A program made the translations under genes and the position numbers. The notes under the pieces were generated by a model. The model did not search any database, was not told the origin of the DNA, and saw only the letters and a list, made by a program, of their open reading frames with translations. A stretch of 64,000 nt of DNA from Thermoguttaceae bacterium (GTDB lineage: Bacteria; Planctomycetota; Planctomycetia; Pirellulales; Thermoguttaceae), in NCBI GenBank assembly GCA_017447865.1, contig JAFSMO010000055.1, positions 1 through 64,000 on the forward strand, given 5' to 3'. Each line of letters starts with the position of its first letter. Within the stretch, counting starts at the first letter, position 1. Of this stretch, positions 26,541 through 34,369 are shown piece by piece.

Positions 26541-27449
26541 ATGAAGAAAATCTGCATGATCGCCGGTTGGGGCCGTTACCCCGTTTACGTCGCGAAGGCG
26601 CTCGCCGCGCAGGGGTTTGAGGTCCACTGCTTCGGCGTGGCCGGGCATGCGGACCATAAAGCTCTCGCCGGGATCTGCGCCGTGTACCACCCCATCGGGA
26701 TGTGCAAGCTGGGGCGGGTCATTCGTTACATGCGCCGGCACGGGATCGTCGATTTCATCACGCTCGGGAAGTACTTCAAATGGCGCCTTTTCCGCCCCAC
26801 GTCGTTTTTTGTGAATCTTCCCGACTGGATCACATTCCGGACGTTCGCCTCGTACTTCATCACCCACCAACACGACTGCAAGGACGATACGCTGATGCTC
26901 GCACTCGTTCGACTTTTTGAAAAATTTGGCCTGAAAATGCGTACGCCGACCGATTTCGTGCCGGAACTGCTCGCCGGAGAGGGTATCCTGACGAAGAAGC
27001 ATCCCACCGAGGCGCAGTGGCGTGACATTCGGTACGGCATGCAGGTCGCGAAAACGCTCGGCCGCTTTGACGTCGGGCAGTCGGTCGTCGTGGCGGAGGG
27101 CGTGGCGATCGCGCTGGAGGGGATCGAAGGGACCGACCGCTGCATCGAACGTGCCGGGGAATTGTGTACCCGCAAAAACCTCGTGCTGGTCAAAGCGGCC
27201 AAGCCGAACCAGGACATGCGGTTCGACGTGCCGACGATCGGGCTGCAGACGCTCGAAACGTTCGCCAAGGCGGGTGGCCAGGTGATCGCGATCGAGGCCG
27301 ACCGGACGATCCTCATCGACCGCACGGACGTTCTGGAGTTTGCCGACGCGCACGGGATCGCGGTGTGCGCCGTCCAGTACGGGGACGACGCTTCCAGCGT
27401 CGTCGATCCGGAAGGCCGGCTTCCCGCCGGTCAAGTTGATGACCGGTGA
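26541..27449 (+). CDS. lpxI: UDP-2,3-diacylglucosamine pyrophosphatase LpxI (DUF1009)
   Basis: 302 residues. LpxI makes lipid X from UDP-2,3-diacylglucosamine in lipid A synthesis and replaces LpxH in many bacteria. Family features: KKICMIAGWGRYPVYVAKALAAQGFEV at the start, DFITLGKY, HDCKDDTLMLALV, and the C-terminal core QSVVVAEGVAIALEGIEGTDRCIERAG, VLVKAAKPNQDMRFDVPTIG and AGGQVIAIEADRTILID. The ATG at 26541 directly follows AAAGGACG. The family would end soon after HGIAVCAVQ; here the last 18 or so codons (GDDASSVVDPEGRLPAGQV) come from a family D palindrome and a family B arm, so the tail is repeat-derived. It indicates an organism with lipid A; no other lpx gene is in the window. Confidence 0.87.
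   Translation: MKKICMIAGWGRYPVYVAKALAAQGFEVHCFGVAGHADHKALAGICAVYHPIGMCKLGRVIRYMRRHGIVDFITLGKYFKWRLFRPTSFFVNLPDWITFRTFASYFITHQHDCKDDTLMLALVRLFEKFGLKMRTPTDFVPELLAGEGILTKKHPTEAQWRDIRYGMQVAKTLGRFDVGQSVVVAEGVAIALEGIEGTDRCIERAGELCTRKNLVLVKAAKPNQDMRFDVPTIGLQTLETFAKAGGQVIAIEADRTILIDRTDVLEFADAHGIAVCAVQYGDDASSVVDPEGRLPAGQVDDR
27384..27404. repeat. Family D short palindrome, copy 2 (inside lpxI)
   Basis: GACGACGC TTCCA GCGTCGTC, within the 3' end of lpxI, translated as DDASSVV. Confidence 0.7.
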
Positions 27450-27597
27450 AGCGGGAAAGGCACAAAATATTTATTTGAGTGGAGTTTACGGTGGTATTAC
27501 TGCCACCGCTCGCAAAACGACTCTGGCGAGTGGAGTCAGTAATGATTCCGTAAATTGTGGCGTAATTAACTTGACCGGCGAGGACGCCGGCCCTCCG
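27408..27597. repeat. Family B palindromic element, copy 3, with nested inverted repeat
   Basis: Left arm CCGGAAGGCCGGCTTCCCG then CCGGTCAAGTTGAT inside the lpxI C-terminal codons; right arm TTAACTTGACCGGCGAGG to CCCTCCG at 27566-27597. The centre holds another inverted repeat, TTTACGGTGGTATTACTG facing CAGTAATGATTCCGTAAA. A related GAGCGGGGTCAGTAATGG is at about 26270, so the inner piece may be a further family. Confidence 0.75.
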
Positions 27598-27602
27598 TAT
27601 TA

Positions 27603-27622
27603 ACGACGCTGGACGCGTCGTC
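27603..27622. repeat. Family D short palindrome, copy 3
   Basis: ACGACGC TGGAC GCGTCGTCC, between family B copy 3 and the AEC transporter start. Confidence 0.65.
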
Positions 27623-27639
27623 CCCTTAGAAAGCACCCC

Positions 27640-28641
27640 ATGATTGAGCCGGTTTTAAGCGCCACGCTGATGATTTTCTTCCTGATCATCCTCGGCGGGT
27701 TTTTGAGATACGTAAAGGTTTTGCGTCCCGAGGCGGATGACTCGGCGATGAGTCTCTGCCTGAATCTGCTCTACCCGTGCCTCATCTTCAGCAAGATCAT
27801 GACCACGCCGCTGAAGGAAAACCTGATTTCTTACGGCATCGCGCCGCTTTTCGGTTTCTTTTCGGTCCTCGTCGCGATGCTGATCATGCGCCTGTTCACC
27901 GCCTTGCCCGCCCGAATCACGAGCCTGGCCGACGACGCCGAGCGCCGGACGTTCCTCTGCACGTCGTCGCTCTACAATTACGGCTACGTCCCCATCCCGA
28001 TCATTCAGTTCATGTACCCGGACAAACCGGAGTACGCCACCGCGCTGTTCGTCTTCATCCTCGGGATCGAACTTTCGGTCTGGATCTGCATCGTGCCGTA
28101 CCTTGCGGGCGGGCTTCAGAAGGGGTGGTGGAAAAAGGTCCTCAGCACGCCGTTCATAACGATTTTCCTGGCGATCATCCTGAACCTCTGCGGTCTGAGA
28201 ATGGGCCCCGACGGCAACATTCCGATGTGCATCGCGCGGACGATCGAGAACATCGGGCTGGCCCAGATCACGGTCCCGCTGATTTTCATTGGGGCGATGA
28301 TCTACGACCAGGTCGCGAACGGGAACGTCAACGTCCTGAAGGCGAAAACGTACTCGCTTGTGGGCTGGACGCTCTTTTTCCGCGCGCTTCTCTTCCCGGC
28401 CCTGATGGTTTTCGCGGCGCTCTGTATTCCGGGAAACCCGCTCGTTCAGCGCATTCTGGTGGTTGAGGCGGCGATGCCGACCGCGATGCTGATCATCATG
28501 TTCTCGAAGCTCTACGGCGGCTCGAACAGCGTGGCGGCCACGGCGATCCTGACGACGAACCTCCTCACCCCCGTCGTGGCGGTTTTGTGGATCCTCGGCG
28601 GAATTCGGCTTTTGGAAATGTTCCCGGCCGGGATTTTCTGA
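27640..28641 (+). CDS. AEC-family (auxin efflux carrier-like) transporter
   Basis: A 333-residue inner-membrane protein with about ten hydrophobic segments arranged in two halves, as in the bile acid/AEC transporter fold. Features include LSATLMIFFLIILGGFLRYVK at the N-terminus, LLYPCLIFSKI, SSLYNYGYVPIPI (Asn and Pro in the crossover region of half one) and EAAMPTAMLIIMFSKLYGG in half two, which matches the conserved E-A-A-M-P motif of the family. Members export or import small carboxylates such as malate or malonate; the substrate here is unknown. No strong ribosome site is seen before the ATG. It lies between a repeat cluster and the cytochrome/SUMF1 gene. Confidence 0.87.
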   Translation: MIEPVLSATLMIFFLIILGGFLRYVKVLRPEADDSAMSLCLNLLYPCLIFSKIMTTPLKENLISYGIAPLFGFFSVLVAMLIMRLFTALPARITSLADDAERRTFLCTSSLYNYGYVPIPIIQFMYPDKPEYATALFVFILGIELSVWICIVPYLAGGLQKGWWKKVLSTPFITIFLAIILNLCGLRMGPDGNIPMCIARTIENIGLAQITVPLIFIGAMIYDQVANGNVNVLKAKTYSLVGWTLFFRALLFPALMVFAALCIPGNPLVQRILVVEAAMPTAMLIIMFSKLYGGSNSVAATAILTTNLLTPVVAVLWILGGIRLLEMFPAGIF

Positions 28642-28722
28642 CCCACCGCCTGATTTGGCGCTCAAATCTCTTTTTTCTTGAAAAAACCTCAAAAAATCCT
28701 CATTTTTTTCATTCCCGGTCGG

Positions 28723-28751
28723 TTGACAAACGCGGGGGACTGTGGTTTAAT
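28723..28751 (+). promoter_or_regulatory. Near-consensus promoter for the cytochrome/SUMF1 gene
   Basis: TTGACA (28723-28728), 17-base spacer, TTTAAT (28746-28751). The start codon is 73 bases downstream. Confidence 0.65.
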
Positions 28752-28824
28752 AAATAAATTAGAGTGATTTTATTTCGATTACCCTTTCCACCTGGCGATT
28801 TTTCGCAAATTTCGGAGAAATTTC

Positions 28825-31800
28825 ATGTTTAAAAAATTCATCCTGCCGCTGGCATTCGGTGTGGCCGTCTTCTTCGGGACCGCGCTTCAGGCTGAGGTCG
28901 AAATGACCACCATGTCCTGGGCGAATAATCCGGACGAATTCGTCACGATGCAGAACGACATCGCAATCGGTCACGTTCTGAATTTCCTCAACTTCCCGGA
29001 AACCAAGATCGTGGAATCTCCCGGTATTAACTCGGGGTCGTACGTCGCCATGACGGACAGTCTGGTCGGTCAGCTTGGCGGTGACGGGCGCGTCGGCGTC
29101 TCGGGCAATCCCGCCCGTTTCGTCGTTTATCTCGGCAAGCCCCGCAATATTAAAGAGGTCATTCTTTACACCGGGAACATCGACTCCCGCGCGAATCAGG
29201 ACTACGAGGTCCGCTTCGTGAACAACTCGAAGAACCCCGGTCAGAAACCGAATTTCGACGGTCCGGACGCGTTCCTGCTGACGACCGGCGATAAAGTGAT
29301 CGGTTCCAACGGCGGCGGCTTCAAATCCTCCTTCCGCGAAACCGAGGACGGCAAATTCATCGGCGGCCAGGCCTTCGACTGGATCGAGTACCGCTTCTGG
29401 AACACCTACCCGACCAAGGCCGGCGACCCGAGCAAGAAAAATACGCGCGCCGACGGCTGGATGTCGCTGATCGAAGTTCAGGTCGTGGGTGACGAAAAAG
29501 ACCCGAGCCTTTTCTCCAGCGAAGAAGAAAAAGCCGCCACGCAGGAAGCGATCGCCCGCCGTCAGCTTGAGCAGAAGCTCGCCAAAATCGCCCCGGACGC
29601 GGTGGACGCCATTCAGAAAATGCCGTCGCTGCGCATGGCGATCGACAATCTGACGAAATCCTTCCCGGGCCAGTACGATGGCGCGAAGTATCTCGCCGGC
29701 CTGAAAAAATACGAAAACGCCTTTGAAAACATTAACCCGGAAGACTCGGCCTCGGTCGATAAAGCGGTGAAGCTCGCCGAGGAATTCCTGGCGTTCCGCC
29801 GTGAGGCGCTTCTGGCCAACCCGCTCCTGCCGGAGAACGTGCTGGTGCGCGTCGCCGGCGGCCCGAACGTCGAGGCGAACTGGATGTCGAACTGCTCCCG
29901 CGGCAAAGGCCCGAACGACAACACGATCGACGTCCTGAACCTCAAGACGAACGAGATCACCCCGCTGATCAAGGCGCCGCGCCCGGGCTACATGGGCGAC
30001 ATTTGCCTGAACTGGGACGCCAAGCGCATCCTGGTCACCGCCCTTTCCGACAAAAACACGTGGGAAGTTTTCGAAGTGAATCTTGACAAACCGGAGGAAT
30101 TCAAACAGATCACCCCGTTCATCGGCCCGGACGTCGATAATGTGGAGGGGTGCTACCTGCCGGACGGCGCGCACATGTTCATCTCCAGCGCGTCGATGAT
30201 GGGCGTGCCGTGCATCGGCGGCGCCGGTCACGTGGGGAACATTTTCCGCGTGGAAGCGGATGGAAAAACGACCCGTCAGGTCACGTTTGAGCAGGACCAG
30301 GACTGGTGCCCGATCACGCTCAACAACGGCCGCGTCATGTTCCTCCGCTGGGAGTACGTGGACGATAATCACTACTTCACGCGCATCATGATGAGCATGA
30401 ACCCGGACGGTTCGGACCAGAAAGAATACTACGGCTCGAACTCGTACTGGCCGAACTCGATGTTCTACGCCAAGCCGATCCCGGGCAGCCCGAAATTCGT
30501 CACGATCGTGACCGGTCACCACGGCGCCGCTCAGCGTCAGGGCGAGCTCTGGATCATGGACCCGCGCAAGGGCCGTCAGGAAATCGACGGCGTGGTCCAG
30601 CAGATCCCGTACCGTGACAAACAGCCGGTCGCGAAGATCATGGACCAGCTGGCCGACAATTCGTGGCCGAAGTTCCTCTTCCCGTTCCCGCTCAGCGAGG
30701 ACTACTTCCTCGTCTCCGCGCGTCCGAAGGCGGACAGTCAGTGGGGGCTTTACCTGGTCGATACGTTCGACAACATGCTCCTGATCAAGGAATTGCCGGG
30801 CCGTGGCCTCTTTGAGCCGCAGCCGCTGAAAGAGCGTCCGACCCCGCCGGTCGTCGCCAGCCGCTTGATCGAAGGCCAGAAGGACGCGACCGCGTTCCTG
30901 ACCGACGTGTACTTCGGCCCGGGCCTTGCCGGTCTGCCGAAGGGGATCGTGAAGCGCCTGCGTCTGTTCGGTTACCAGTACGGCTACCGCGGCATTGGAA
31001 ACCACAACATGATGGGGATCGAAGCCTCTTGGGACTCCAAGATCCTGATCGGTGAAGTCCCGGTTTACGAGGACGGCTCCGCGTTCTTCCAGATCCCGGC
31101 CAACACGCCGATCGCAGTGCAGCCGCTCGACGAACACGGCTCGGCGGTCCAGCTGATGCGTTCGTGGCTCGTCGGCATGCCGGGCGAAGGCGTGACGTGC
31201 AACGGCTGCCACGAGTCGCAGAACAGCGTGACGCCGGCGAAACGCACGATCGCGATGCTGAAGGCCCCGTCCCCGATCGAAGAGTTCGGCGGCGAGTCCC
31301 GCCCGATGGGCTTCAACCGTGAAGTTCAGCCGGTGCTCGATAAATACTGCGTCGGCTGCCACGACGGCTCGAAGGAAGGCCGCCCGAACTTCGCCGACAT
31401 TTCGCGTCCGAAAGACGAGTGGGAGGGCCACTACGGCAAATCCTACATCGACCTGATCCCGTACGTCCGTCGTCCGGGTCCGGAAAGCGACGTTCACATG
31501 TTCTATCCGATGGAGTACCACACGAACACCTCGCCGCTCTTCCAGATGCTTCGCGACGGGAACCACCACAACGTGAAGCTCGATGACCAGGCGTTCCGCC
31601 AGCTCGCTCTCTGGGTCGACATGAACTGCCCGTATCACGCGACGTGGACGGAAGTTTCCGAGGCGTTCCGCGGCAATTCCGACGGCGTGAAGGCGATGGC
31701 CAGGCGTACGCAGGAGATCCGCTCGATGTACGCCAATATTCACGGCGATCCGGAACACGGCAGTTTCATGAAGGTCGACCGTCCGGCATTCGTCAAGCCC

Positions 31801-32751
31801 GAAAAGTGGGTGGACCCGAACACCGTGGCGCCGGCTGGCGCGAAGACGGTCGTGAACGGGACCGGCGGCGAAAAGGTCACGGTCCAGTTGACCGACACGG
31901 TCTCGTTTGACATGGTGAAGATCCCGTCCGGCAAATTCGTGATCGGCGACGATTGCAAACACCCGGCCGAGGCGAATCGTAACGAAGTGACGATCGAGAA
32001 GCCGTTCTACATGATGACGACCGAAGTCACGAACGAGCTCTACAAACTGTACGACCCGCACCACGACAGCCGGTTCATCGACCAGCAGTGGAAAGACCAC
32101 ACGTGGCCGGGCTACGCGCACTGGTTCCCGCAGCAGCCGGTGATCCGCGTCTCCTGGAACGAGGCGGTGGGCTTCTGCAAGTGGCTCTCCCAGAAGACGG
32201 GCAAAAAGTTCCGTCTCCCGACCGAGGCCGAATGGGAATGGGCCGCGAAAGCCGGCACGGAAACCCCGTTCTGGTGGGGCGGTCTGGACGATGACTTCGG
32301 GAAATACGCCAACCTGGCGGACGTGAGCATGGATCTGTTCGTCTGCAAGGGCGTGAACCCGCAGCCGGTCAACCACGCGGAATTCGAAGCCTTCTGGAAG
32401 GCCATCAAGACGGTCGATGACGGCCAGATGATCCCGGGCTGGGATACGGCAACGCACCGCAATTCGCCCGCCACGGACGATCCGGGCAAAGCGACCGCCT
32501 GCTACCTGCCGAACCCGTGGGGTCTGTACGACATGAACGGGAACGTGAACGAGTGGACGCTTTCCGATTACAAGCCGTACCCGTACAACGCGAACGACGG
32601 CCGCAACGCGATGAATCCGGAAACGGAAAAAGTCGCAAAGGGCGGCTCGTGGTTTGACCGTCCCAAGACGGCGCGCAACGGCTACCGCCTCCCGTACCCG
32701 GCGTGGCAGAAGGTCTATAACGTGGGCTTCCGCGTGATTTGCGAGGAGTAG
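28825..32751 (+). CDS. Exported dihaem cytochrome c / HZS-alpha-like protein fused to a SUMF1 (FGE-sulfatase) domain
   Basis: 1308 residues. Signal peptide 1-23 (FKKFILPLAFGVAVFF..LQA). The N-terminal third has discoidin-like or coiled segments, the middle a beta-propeller-like hydrazine synthase alpha type region (PEEFKQITPFIGPDVDNVEG; WCPITLNNGRVMFLRWEY). Two haem c sites follow: Cys792-x2-Cys795-His796 (CNGCHES) and Cys842-x2-Cys845-His846 (CVGCHDG). From about residue 1030 a formylglycine-generating-enzyme-like domain runs to the end (MVKIPSGKFVIGDD, RLPTEAEWEWAAKAG, GLYDMNGNVNEWTLSD, FRVICEE). It is periplasmic by its signal and haem sites. Planctomycetes carry many such fusions of unknown function; real hydrazine synthesis is not implied. 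DUF1080 and VOC-like genes follow in the same direction. Confidence 0.85.
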   Translation: MFKKFILPLAFGVAVFFGTALQAEVEMTTMSWANNPDEFVTMQNDIAIGHVLNFLNFPETKIVESPGINSGSYVAMTDSLVGQLGGDGRVGVSGNPARFVVYLGKPRNIKEVILYTGNIDSRANQDYEVRFVNNSKNPGQKPNFDGPDAFLLTTGDKVIGSNGGGFKSSFRETEDGKFIGGQAFDWIEYRFWNTYPTKAGDPSKKNTRADGWMSLIEVQVVGDEKDPSLFSSEEEKAATQEAIARRQLEQKLAKIAPDAVDAIQKMPSLRMAIDNLTKSFPGQYDGAKYLAGLKKYENAFENINPEDSASVDKAVKLAEEFLAFRREALLANPLLPENVLVRVAGGPNVEANWMSNCSRGKGPNDNTIDVLNLKTNEITPLIKAPRPGYMGDICLNWDAKRILVTALSDKNTWEVFEVNLDKPEEFKQITPFIGPDVDNVEGCYLPDGAHMFISSASMMGVPCIGGAGHVGNIFRVEADGKTTRQVTFEQDQDWCPITLNNGRVMFLRWEYVDDNHYFTRIMMSMNPDGSDQKEYYGSNSYWPNSMFYAKPIPGSPKFVTIVTGHHGAAQRQGELWIMDPRKGRQEIDGVVQQIPYRDKQPVAKIMDQLADNSWPKFLFPFPLSEDYFLVSARPKADSQWGLYLVDTFDNMLLIKELPGRGLFEPQPLKERPTPPVVASRLIEGQKDATAFLTDVYFGPGLAGLPKGIVKRLRLFGYQYGYRGIGNHNMMGIEASWDSKILIGEVPVYEDGSAFFQIPANTPIAVQPLDEHGSAVQLMRSWLVGMPGEGVTCNGCHESQNSVTPAKRTIAMLKAPSPIEEFGGESRPMGFNREVQPVLDKYCVGCHDGSKEGRPNFADISRPKDEWEGHYGKSYIDLIPYVRRPGPESDVHMFYPMEYHTNTSPLFQMLRDGNHHNVKLDDQAFRQLALWVDMNCPYHATWTEVSEAFRGNSDGVKAMARRTQEIRSMYANIHGDPEHGSFMKVDRPAFVKPEKWVDPNTVAPAGAKTVVNGTGGEKVTVQLTDTVSFDMVKIPSGKFVIGDDCKHPAEANRNEVTIEKPFYMMTTEVTNELYKLYDPHHDSRFIDQQWKDHTWPGYAHWFPQQPVIRVSWNEAVGFCKWLSQKTGKKFRLPTEAEWEWAAKAGTETPFWWGGLDDDFGKYANLADVSMDLFVCKGVNPQPVNHAEFEAFWKAIKTVDDGQMIPGWDTATHRNSPATDDPGKATACYLPNPWGLYDMNGNVNEWTLSDYKPYPYNANDGRNAMNPETEKVAKGGSWFDRPKTARNGYRLPYPAWQKVYNVGFRVICEE

Positions 32752-32778
32752 TAAATCCCCAACCTCGTTTGAAATGAA

Positions 32779-32803
32779 GAGGGTGGTCGTTTCGGCCACC
32801 CTC
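32779..32803 (+). terminator. Hairpin between the cytochrome/SUMF1 and DUF1080 genes
   Basis: GAGGGTGG / CCACCCTC around TCGTTTCGG. The T run comes only after 14 more bases, so it may be a weak terminator or a message-stabilising hairpin between co-transcribed genes. Confidence 0.5.
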
Positions 32804-32837
32804 AACCGTTTAACCCCTTTTTTATGGAACGAATCTC

Positions 32838-33791
32838 ATGAAAAAATATTTTTCCGCCCTCCTTTTTTCTCTCCTTTTGGTCTCGGTTTCCTTCGCGGCT
32901 GACGGCTTCACGTCGATTTTTAACGGCCAGGACCTCACCGGCTGGAAACCCCGCGGCGGGTTCGCCCAGTTCAGCGTCCGGGACGGTGTGATCGTCGGCG
33001 TTTGCGCGCCCAACACGCCCGGGAATACGTTCCTCTGCACCGAGAAGGAGTACGCCAATTTCGTCCTGCGCCTCGAGGCCAAGTTTGAGGTGATGAGCAA
33101 TTCCGGCGTTCAGGTCCGCAGCCACACGAGACCGAACAAAGACCGCGAGACGGTTTTCGGCTACCAGTGCGAGTTTGCCGACCGTGTCGCCGTGGGCCAA
33201 ATTTACGACGAAGGCCGCCGCGCGTACAAGTACGCCACGAAGTTCCGCGACCTGAGACGTCCGGACGAGTGGTTCTCCGACGACGCTCCACGCGCCTACA
33301 AAAAAGAGGACTGGAACCAGATCGAGATCCAGTGCATCGGCCCGTCGATCCGGACGTGGATCAACGGCGTGCCGTGCGCGAACATGATCGACGTGCTGGA
33401 CGCGGAGGGCTTCATCGGCCTGCAGGTCCACGCCGGCGGCCAGGGGACGATCCTGTTCCGGAACATCGAGATCAAGGAACTCCCCACTACCGCCTGGGAG
33501 CCGGGACTGAAAACCGAAAATGATTTTGCCGTCCGTGCGAAACTTCCGCTCGAAACGGTCCGCGCTTTACTTCCGGCTGAAACCGGTGCGAAATTCTTCC
33601 GGAACGGCGAGAATTCCTACGCCGCGGCCATCATCGGCGACCGCGTGGTCCAGATCGTGAACGACCTGGAGCTTCAGGACGTGACCGACGCCAACGCGGC
33701 TTCCGCCCTGCGTGAAAAACTCGGAAAAACCGAAGCGGCGTGGGAAACCATGATGCTCACGCCCGAACAGAAGGCGCAGATCGAACGTTAA
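32838..33791 (+). CDS. Exported DUF1080 protein (3-keto-disaccharide hydrolase-like)
   Basis: 317 residues with a signal peptide at 1-20 (KKYFSALLFSLLLVSVSFA). The DUF1080 core is plain: GFTSIFNGQDLTGWKPRGG, YANFVLRLEAKFEVMSNSGVQVRS, VFGYQCEFAD, and the ending GFIGLQVHAGGQGTILFRNIEIKEL (about residues 190-215). The fold is a LamG/concanavalin-like jelly roll; some members cleave 3-keto-glycosides. Residues 230-317 form an extra tail ending in MMLTPEQKAQIER, which resembles a planctomycete haem-less helical cap and was not recognised. It probably belongs to a transcription unit with the gene before and the gene after it (36-base gap). Confidence 0.85.
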   Translation: MKKYFSALLFSLLLVSVSFAADGFTSIFNGQDLTGWKPRGGFAQFSVRDGVIVGVCAPNTPGNTFLCTEKEYANFVLRLEAKFEVMSNSGVQVRSHTRPNKDRETVFGYQCEFADRVAVGQIYDEGRRAYKYATKFRDLRRPDEWFSDDAPRAYKKEDWNQIEIQCIGPSIRTWINGVPCANMIDVLDAEGFIGLQVHAGGQGTILFRNIEIKELPTTAWEPGLKTENDFAVRAKLPLETVRALLPAETGAKFFRNGENSYAAAIIGDRVVQIVNDLELQDVTDANAASALREKLGKTEAAWETMMLTPEQKAQIER

Positions 33792-33827
33792 AATTTCCAC
33801 TTTTCAGATCAAATTAAGGAGAAAAAA

Positions 33828-34271
33828 ATGAATCGTCGTCAAATGCTGGCTGCAACCGCGGCCTTTGGAATGGGTTTTGCTCTGGCCGACGTCACGAAAG
33901 CCGCCGACGCGCTGTCCGGCGAAGACCCGGAACTGAAGAAATGGCTCCTCGAAGAGGCCAAAATGGAGTTCAACCACGTAGGAATCCCGACCGATCAGGA
34001 CCTGGAGTGGGACACGTACCTCGAGGCGATCAAAGTCCACATCATGGAGTACGAGAACGACCCGTTCGGCATCGAATGGATGAAATTCGAGGAAGGGGCG
34101 CCGTTCCCGGAGTGCATCTGCAAGCGTCCGCACGTCGCGTTCAAAATCGCCAATTTCGATGAAGTGATCAAGAAGTTCAAGCTCATCGTCCCGGTCAGCC
34201 AGCCGCGCCCGTGGATGAAGACGTGCTTCGTCGAGCACAAAGGGATCGGGATCGAGTTCATCAGCAAATAA
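33828..34271 (+). CDS. Exported VOC-like small protein
   Basis: 147 residues. The N-terminus MNRRQMLAATAAFGMGFALA has the look of a Tat signal (Arg-Arg before a modest hydrophobic core, Ala-rich end). The mature part begins an apparent vicinal-oxygen-chelate half domain: FNHVGIPTDQD (strand 1 with a metal-type His), CKRPHVAFKIANFDEVIKKF, and the end CFVEHKGIGIEFISK with the conserved VE-H-GI-IEF pattern. The role is unknown; in context it may process sugars with the DUF1080 protein. The start is certain: AAGGAG seven bases before the ATG. The stop codon is four bases from a family B repeat. Confidence 0.6.
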   Translation: MNRRQMLAATAAFGMGFALADVTKAADALSGEDPELKKWLLEEAKMEFNHVGIPTDQDLEWDTYLEAIKVHIMEYENDPFGIEWMKFEEGAPFPECICKRPHVAFKIANFDEVIKKFKLIVPVSQPRPWMKTCFVEHKGIGIEFISK

Positions 34272-34275
34272 GATG

Positions 34276-34365
34276 CGGAGGGCCGGCGTCCTCGCCGGTC
34301 AAGTTAAAGAAGTGCCTCTAGTGAATGGTAAAATTAACTTGACCGGCGGGGACGCCGGCCCTCCG
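34276..34365. repeat. Family B palindromic element, copy 4 (complete)
   Basis: Arms CGGAGGGCCGGCGTCCTCG and its near complement, inner CAAGTTAA/TTAACTTG, 90 bases in all. It fills the gap between the convergent VOC-like and DinG genes, four bases from one stop codon and four from the other. Confidence 0.85.
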
Positions 34366-34369
34366 GATC

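Noticed and set aside
28825..32751. Hydrazine synthase and anammox metabolism
   Set aside because: Only an alpha-subunit-like region is present, fused to SUMF1; beta/gamma subunits and hydrazine dehydrogenase are missing, and such fusions occur widely in non-anammox planctomycetes.
28759..32805. A 1348-codon open frame on the strand opposite the cytochrome/SUMF1 gene
   Set aside because: Its translation is Arg/Val/His-rich with no domain, and it mirrors a well-supported gene. Codon bias in GC-rich genes leaves the opposite frame open.
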